Source: Vesta saturnalis (lineage: Eukaryota; Arthropoda; Insecta; Coleoptera; Lampyridae). From it: a DNA stretch of 64,000 nt. This document shows positions 58,840 through 64,000 of the stretch, piece after piece; within the stretch, counting starts at the first letter, position 1; each line of letters begins with the position of its first letter. The notes beneath the pieces are model-generated. The model was given only the letters and a program-made list of their open reading frames with translations. It was not told the origin of the DNA and did not search any database. A program made the position numbers and the translations under genes. The stretch is taken from positions 392,001-456,000 of the forward strand of contig JARFJB010002199.1 of assembly GCA_036346205.1 (NCBI GenBank), read 5' to 3'.

Positions 58840-59060
58840 CTCTGGGAGGCGGCTACCGCTTCTAGGAAACGGCTACCTGTGTTGGTAAACAGATTCTTAT
58901 TTGTGGTCTGTTTTGGGCTGTTTTTGTGAAACAGGTATTTGGGATACCAGTACCAGTTCTGTATTTGGGAAATAGGTCCCTATTTTTGGGAAACGGCTAT
59001 CTGTCTTTGGGAAACGGATCCGGTTCTTAGGGACACTACCTCATCCCGAGACAAGTCCTG
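58840..59060. repeat. GGGAAACGGCTATCTG repeats
   Basis: Units TTGGGAAACGGCTATCTGTC and variants, spaced 20-35 bp; the reverse complement is the tandem unit at 21942-22025. A scattered inverted set lies at 59540-59710 (CCAGTTTCCCAAAAAACC, GGCGGTTTCCTAATAACAG). Confidence 0.65.
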
Positions 59061-59875
59061 GTGGTTAGGACAGTAGTAGTATGTAAATAAAAACCCACAT
59101 ACTGTAAGCATTTATTTTTATTATTACAAACAACAAGAACTACCTAACCTTGACATTCTTTTTTAGCACAGACAATAACCCATCATTCTTCTTGTTTCCA
59201 CGAACTGATTCTATTTTTGGAACTGAGCAATACCGAGCTTGCACAAAGTCAGTCATTTGATTAGAAATTCTTATTTTGTTACAAGAAGTTAACTTTCAAG
59301 GAATACTTATTTTGTTCTTGAAACCACTAACATTGAGAAAAAACACGTGGGCAACCATGTAACCTTGACAAATAATTTATATTATTCCATTATTGGTTTA
59401 GAGCACAACCATTCGTATTCTGATTTTATAGCTAGAATACTTAGACAACCTTGACTCATTCGTTTAGTCAATACAAGAACAGTCCGATGCAATATCGATG
59501 AAGCATCTTTGTCACCAGGATCTAGATATTTAGCTTTTGGGCTATGCACCCCATTTCCTTAAAACTGGTTTCGGTTTACAAAAATTAGTACCAGTTTCCC
59601 AAAAAACCACTCAAAACAGGCTAAAAAGAGGAATTCGTTTCTCAGAAACAGGTGGTTGTTTTCTAAAGAACTAGTGGCGGTTTCCTAATAACAGTTTAAC
59701 CGCCAAATTATTTTTACCATATGTGCAGAAAAGTGTGCAACCAAAACAGTAAACTTAGGTAACATTATTGTTTACACAGACGGATAAAGCAGGGGCTTTA
59801 CATTTAAATGGAGACAAAAAGAAAACAAATTATAGTTATTAATATTTCTTTATTAAGACAATATTTAGTAAATGC
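59061..59875. other. No gene recognised
   Basis: Composite-repeat sequence. CAACCTTGAC/TAACCTTGAC words recall the array at 20.4-22.5 kb but without its density. Confidence 0.4.
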
Positions 59876-60124
59876 TTAAGGAACACATCTTTCATGTTTT
59901 AACAACATTTTAAATTCTTCAATACGGGTTTCTTCTTTGAAATACTCATAAAAACGCTGAGGTAACATACATTCAAAATCAGCTGTTTCCATCACTATAC
60001 TTACGCCATACTTAGTATTAATTACAGTCACATCTATCAATTTACACTTTTTAGATATCTTGAGGTCACACATATTTTTAAAGGGTTTACAATGGGTGTT
60101 TTGATTTAACCCTGCTAATTCCAT
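59876..60124 (-). CDS. 82-codon ORF with conserved promoter, unidentified
   Basis: Intact frame from ATG 60124 to a stop at 59876. The start MELAGLNQNTHCK is shared with a broken copy at 20316. The middle (VTVINTKYGVSIVMETADF, ECMLPQRFYEYFKEE) looks like a small beta-rich fold and the ends are charged. I do not recognise a family and do not assign a function. It is preceded by TATATAAA and a TCAGT initiator at proper spacing. It lies within repeated DNA, so I infer a mobile or viral-derived gene rather than a host gene. Could also be a remnant of a longer protein. Confidence 0.55.
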   Translation of the reverse strand: MELAGLNQNTHCKPFKNMCDLKISKKCKLIDVTVINTKYGVSIVMETADFECMLPQRFYEYFKEETRIEEFKMLLKHERCVP

Positions 60125-60149
60125 GTTTAATAATAATTACAAGTTGCTA

Positions 60150-60185
60150 ACTGACATTTCAACACACCGCACTAAGATTTATATA
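60150..60185 (-). promoter_or_regulatory. TATA plus TCAGT core promoter, copy 2
   Basis: TATATAAA (60185-60178) and TCAGTTAG (from 60154) are 33 bp apart, start codon 28 bp beyond. Both elements and the spacing are kept in the copy at 20.3 kb although the sequence between them differs. Confidence 0.65.
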
Positions 60186-60189
60186 AGAA

Positions 60190-61356
60190 AAATGTGTCCT
60201 TGACTTGAGTACCTACCATAAAAAGTTTCAACTCGTTAAATACACACCTTCACCTGCGCACGGGCAAACCCAGTTACATGTGTCATTGATTAGGACTGCT
60301 TCTTTTGCTATTTGACCTTCAAGGCTCCCCCCTCCTGTTTCCAAGATCATAACAGTTTTCAAAATTCTGGTAGTAGATAGGATGTGTTCATGATAGGATG
60401 TGTTTAAGGTAGCTCCGCTTCTAGCTTTCGGTAGTGAAACAAATATGTGTTAAAATGACAACTTCTAAATCAATAAAATTAAGGTAAGGTTTTGAACAGA
60501 TTTTTATACCCAGCAGTTTGAATATTAATAATAAACAAAGATAATAATCTAACCAGTAGAAGTTCTGGAACGTGTAAATGGCTCTTTAGGTGAAATAGGC
60601 GCGAAAATAACATTAGGATTGCTATAGTACGGAAAATACGACTCTTTTACATCCATACCAGATGTGATTGTTAAAACCGGTAATTGTAAAGTAAACTTAA
60701 AGTGTAAATAAATACCACCATTTTGTCTAAGGATTGAACTGAAACTGGTAAAAATCTTTGCAATAACAATGAATTATAGAGAACTAATAAAAAATAATTT
60801 ATTCTATGCCATAGTAGCACGAGGTAAGGAAAGCAACCATAAATATGAAAAATGCCAGATATGATTCATCCTTGTAATGTACCCCTTTCTATAACAAATC
60901 CAAACGTGAGCATTGTCATAGGAACTGTTTTATTAGCTTAAATGATAAAAATAAATAACTAGATCGAATCCCTAATCCAAAGTAAAAAAAAGCAAATAAA
61001 TAGATAAAATAAACAAATAACTGGCTCTAATTTGTATTCAAAATTCTGAATGAAAGTAATTAAATCATTTCTTTTCTCAAGTAAATAATAGCAAGTGGCG
61101 TTAGAGAGCAATCTAATCTAAATACAAGTAGAAAGGTACTGAATCGATTTTAACGGTTTGAATATTACTAATAAACAAAAAATAATAATCTAACAGTAGA
61201 ATTTTGTCAAACATAAAAATACAAAGGATGTGACTATACAGGGCAGATCCGTATTAAGTGGTAAGTTTTTGAACATTTTTTTTCTCTTTGTTTTCAGATT
61301 TGAAGGTTGATACAATTTTTATTTTTGGTACTATATGTGATTCTAAGTTTAATTAA
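60190..61356. other. No gene recognised; 45-bp direct repeat
   Basis: TTTGACCTTCAAGG (about 60338) is a remnant of the TGACCTTGA-type array. A GTTTGAATATTAATAATAAA stretch at 60526 recurs at 61155 with about 45 bp of similarity. Otherwise AT-rich without genes. Confidence 0.45.
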
Positions 61357-62319
61357 TTATTTGGTCGCAAATAAATAAAAGCAAGTCCGGTGACAGACGC
61401 GAGAGCCAGGAAACGCGTAGGGAGCAATCTGGTCGAAACATGAAGTATTATGGCTGGCTTCTCTACTTACCATATCTTTAACAGACAAATTCTCAAAGAA
61501 GGCAATTGATGTAGTACAACTAGCTGACGTTACAGTACTACGGCTATGTGAAGAAGTAGGACTTGGTGAACGGTTTGGGTTAGTTGCTAAAGTAATCGAG
61601 GAACTGGTTTCTGAAGAGACAGCATTCAGTGAATTGATGTGTTCCAACTAGAACTAAAACTTGAGGGTGCATATCAGGATCGCTACGAAATAATCTCTCA
61701 AATGTATTAAAATAAAGCTTGCACGCCTTCCTGATAATTTCTTATTATCTTTTATACCTTTGTATGTTTTTTTTAAGGTTGCTAAATTTAAGATCACATT
61801 GGTCTCCAGTAAAAAATTATATCCTTGTATGGCCAGGTGGTTAGAAATTTTGTCCCACATAGATTTATTAGTCTTTTTGGGGGACTTGAAGGGCATCACA
61901 TTATCTTTATATAATGATACCAGTAAAAGAATAGTTTCATGTATCCACTTTGGATTATCTGCAAGTAAATAATTCCGTAGCAACACATTGGACTGTACCT
62001 ATTAAAAACTAAGTAATACCTTCATCGGAACTTATATATTCACCAAATGATATTCATTTATTCAGCTGTGTTTAACGCAGCTTTCGTTTCTACATTATTG
62101 TGAATATACAGTGTGAAGTCATCGGGAATTTGATTAAACACTTTGTATTACTCAACATAGCTACACACAAATGTATAAGTGTACTTAATTATGTACATAG
62201 TATCTTGGATAAAAATAAACTATCTCACCTGAAGCAGTATAAATAAGAATATCATTTCCTGGTGTTATTATATTGTGACTTTCATCAACAACAGCACTAA
62301 TATTATCCAAGGAACACAT
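61357..62319 (-). CDS. Myb/SANT-like DNA-binding gene, two exons, probably degraded
   Basis: Exon 1 is 62319-62229 (30 codons, MCSLDNISAVV...LIYTAS plus one base) ending CTTCAG|GTGAGAT. Exon 2 starts at 61958 after TTTACTTGCAG, phase 1, giving DNPKWIHETILLLVSLYKDN, MWDKISNHLAIQGYNF and LKKTYKGIKDNKKLSGRR, a trihelix/Myb-SANT domain (Myb_DNA-bind_4 type) as in Harbinger-associated and host factors. At about 61720 the match shifts one frame (FNTFERLFRSDPDMHP) and near 61655 shifts back to a Ser/Thr-rich tail to 61357 containing FFENLSVKDMV. Two stops lie in the original frame between. Either two indels, a missed intron or sequence errors. Confidence 0.55.
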
Positions 62320-63439
62320 TATAAGTACTGTTTTAATAAATCCTTTTAATAGACTGTACACACATATACTAGAAATATACGAACAAAGCTAAACATGCGC
62401 TATATAACATTTGTTCATGTGAGATTAGAAACAAAAAAAAACCGCCAGTTGCCACCTAAGATAACCGATCCACAATTAGACTACCTGGTGTAGCAATACC
62501 GTACATCTACGTAAATTAAAGAACGACAGCCGGTAGAGGGGAAACACTATTATTGATGACGTCAAAATTGTTTGGGAAATTTTAAATTTTAGACAACTCA
62601 TATTTTGCGTCATGTTTGTTACGTTATTATAACGAAATAAGTGGCGAGGGGCCAAGAAATGTTAACCACGAAGCTTCTATTTGTGTGTTATGAAAAAACT
62701 TCCATGTAAAAAAACCCACTATTGTTTTTATTTCGAATTGGCGATGAGGATGCAAACCACGAAAAGTCAACTTAGTTACGCCATACGTCGCTTTGTTATG
62801 ATTGCCACATAATCTCAAATATTACTTATTCTCAACTCGTTCTCATTATTCCTTTGTTCATTACCGTATTTCCCAAGTTGTGCCTTTTATTAATGTTCGT
62901 TTTATTGTTGTATACTAACTTATTAGGTTAATAGTAGTTTTTAGTACATTTACTTATATTATCCTAACGTTTAATTAGTTTGCAGTAATTTTATAGTAAC
63001 TTTACCTATTTACCCTGAAGTTTGACTTGTTACTATACCATTAAGTAGCTAATTTAGTCAAACCTGTCACGTGTTTAAATGGGAAGCGGAGGAAACAGGA
63101 AAGGGTTCTCTAGTTACCTACAGATAACACAGAAACCGTCTAGCTCAAAACGGTTCGGGGGCGAAGAAAAATTACTGTATAAAAAATAGGCGCCAGAAGT
63201 CGCCCCCCAAAAGTAGAACTCACCGTTACCCCGACTTCTGGATAACGATGTCTAAAGAGGTAAATAGAGAATTAAATGAAAGAAAAGAAAAAGGGAGAAG
63301 AGGTAATAAAAAAAAAGTTGTGTAACGCAAATATGTAATTTTTAAAATATTTAAAATAAGGGTAGATACAGAATCAACAAACGGAAGTAAATGAAGTGGA
63401 ACCCTTGTTTTTGTATATAACAATATAAACAACGTAATA

Positions 63440-63443
<4 letters not shown>
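62320..63443. other. No gene recognised; 10-bp inverted repeat at 63193-63241
   Basis: CCAGAAGTCG (63193-63202) and CGACTTCTGG (63232-63241) can pair. TATAAAAAATAGGCGCC just before it resembles an LTR promoter/primer region but no partner LTR is in the window. Confidence 0.4.
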
Positions 63444-63511
<68 letters not shown>

Positions 63512-63513
63512 TA
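63444..63513. repeat. (TA)n-(CA)n microsatellite
   Basis: Perfect TA run followed by ACACACACAC. Confidence 0.97.
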
Positions 63514-64000
63514 AAACTCAAACGAAAGTTATTATTTATAATTAATTATTTTAAGTTTAACTTTCGGCAATGAAAGATTTTTCATTACGTTGAAGCTGAA
63601 AGAAAAAAATATGCTTACGCAAGTAAAGCGTTTTAATAACCAAAACTTATTCAACTACACACTTGCTGTGGTTTCACAGCAACACCTCAATAATTATATC
63701 AAAGTTAAAATATTCGTTATTCATGAATTAATTGCCAAATTTTTGTCGGAAGGACAGTTCAGTTGCATCAAATACTAGAAAAAAGGAAGAGAGAAGCTGA
63801 CAACAAAGTTAAATATAAATACAGTAAAAGTGAAAATACATATATAACAGTCCACAATAATAAATTTAAAAGTGCATAAAAGTTAAACGAAGTTATAGCT
63901 AAACCACGAAAAACTTAATTTAAAAAAAGGAAGGAAATCAATTTATTATTTAATGAAACTGGTAAGAAGCAGCTACTGTGCGCAACTCGGCAATTAAATT
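63514..64000. other. No gene recognised
   Basis: AT-rich; a 62-codon frame at 63590-63778 has no recognisable feature. Confidence 0.4.

Noticed and set aside
1..64000. tRNA, rRNA or CRISPR loci
   Set aside because: None could be supported by reading; a tRNAscan run would be decisive for tRNAs.

Overview
This is nuclear DNA of an insect. It is AT-rich and intron-poor, with no bacterial operon structure. The evidence is the mix of mobile-element families (Ty3/gypsy, copia, jockey-like and RTE-like LINEs, pogo, Tc1/mariner, piggyBac, a Harbinger-like MITE), a nuclear copy of mitochondrial ND2 that reads cleanly only with invertebrate mitochondrial code (TGA=Trp, ATA=Met), and TATA plus TCAGT arthropod-type core promoters. 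A beetle is my best guess, but the sequence does not prove the order.

Layout. 0-13 kb: gene-poor repeats. Two families recur through the window. Family A is about 1.1 kb, noncoding and LTR-like, with 4-bp target duplications. Family B is a GC-richer composite carrying repeated GGGCTTCGCCC-type units, a microsatellite and a CGATTTTGG end. A degraded minus-strand gypsy element (protease near 12.7-13.0 kb, pol at 5.6-9.5 kb) is split by a LINE and by family A sequence. 13.4-15 kb: first C2H2 zinc-finger gene. 15.7-16.3 kb: MITE. 18.7-22.6 kb: family B sequence and a 2-kb array in which TGACCTTGA (the reverse complement of the FTZ-F1/ERR half-site TCAAGGTCA) occurs 13 times exactly, always in one orientation, next to a TATA/TCAGT promoter copy. 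23.8-31.8 kb: a broken THAP domain, a pogo element with intact ends but a transposase lacking its first catalytic Asp, and a mariner-like element split by an unknown 2.8-kb insertion. 32.1-34.1 kb: second zinc-finger gene. 34.1-53.5 kb: LINE, three copia copies, satellites, piggyBac and several family A copies. 53.6-54.2 kb: ND2 insertion. 55.0-56.7 kb: third zinc-finger gene. 56.7-60.2 kb: gypsy and mariner remnants, and an intact 82-codon ORF with the second copy of the TATA/TCAGT promoter. 61.4-62.3 kb: a Myb/SANT-like gene with a clean phase-1 intron, broken by frame changes.

The best candidates for functional protein genes are the three paralogous zinc-finger genes (12, 14 and 13 fingers). 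They share a short acidic N-terminus with psi-K-x-E (SUMO-type) motifs and an unusual TSSSE linker in place of TGEKP. Each now ends at a different nonsense codon, followed by decaying extra fingers. Nothing here forms a pathway. The window reads as a repeat-driven neighbourhood holding a young zinc-finger family. The least explained piece is the composite repeat that combines the nuclear-receptor-site array, the promoter and the 82-codon ORF.
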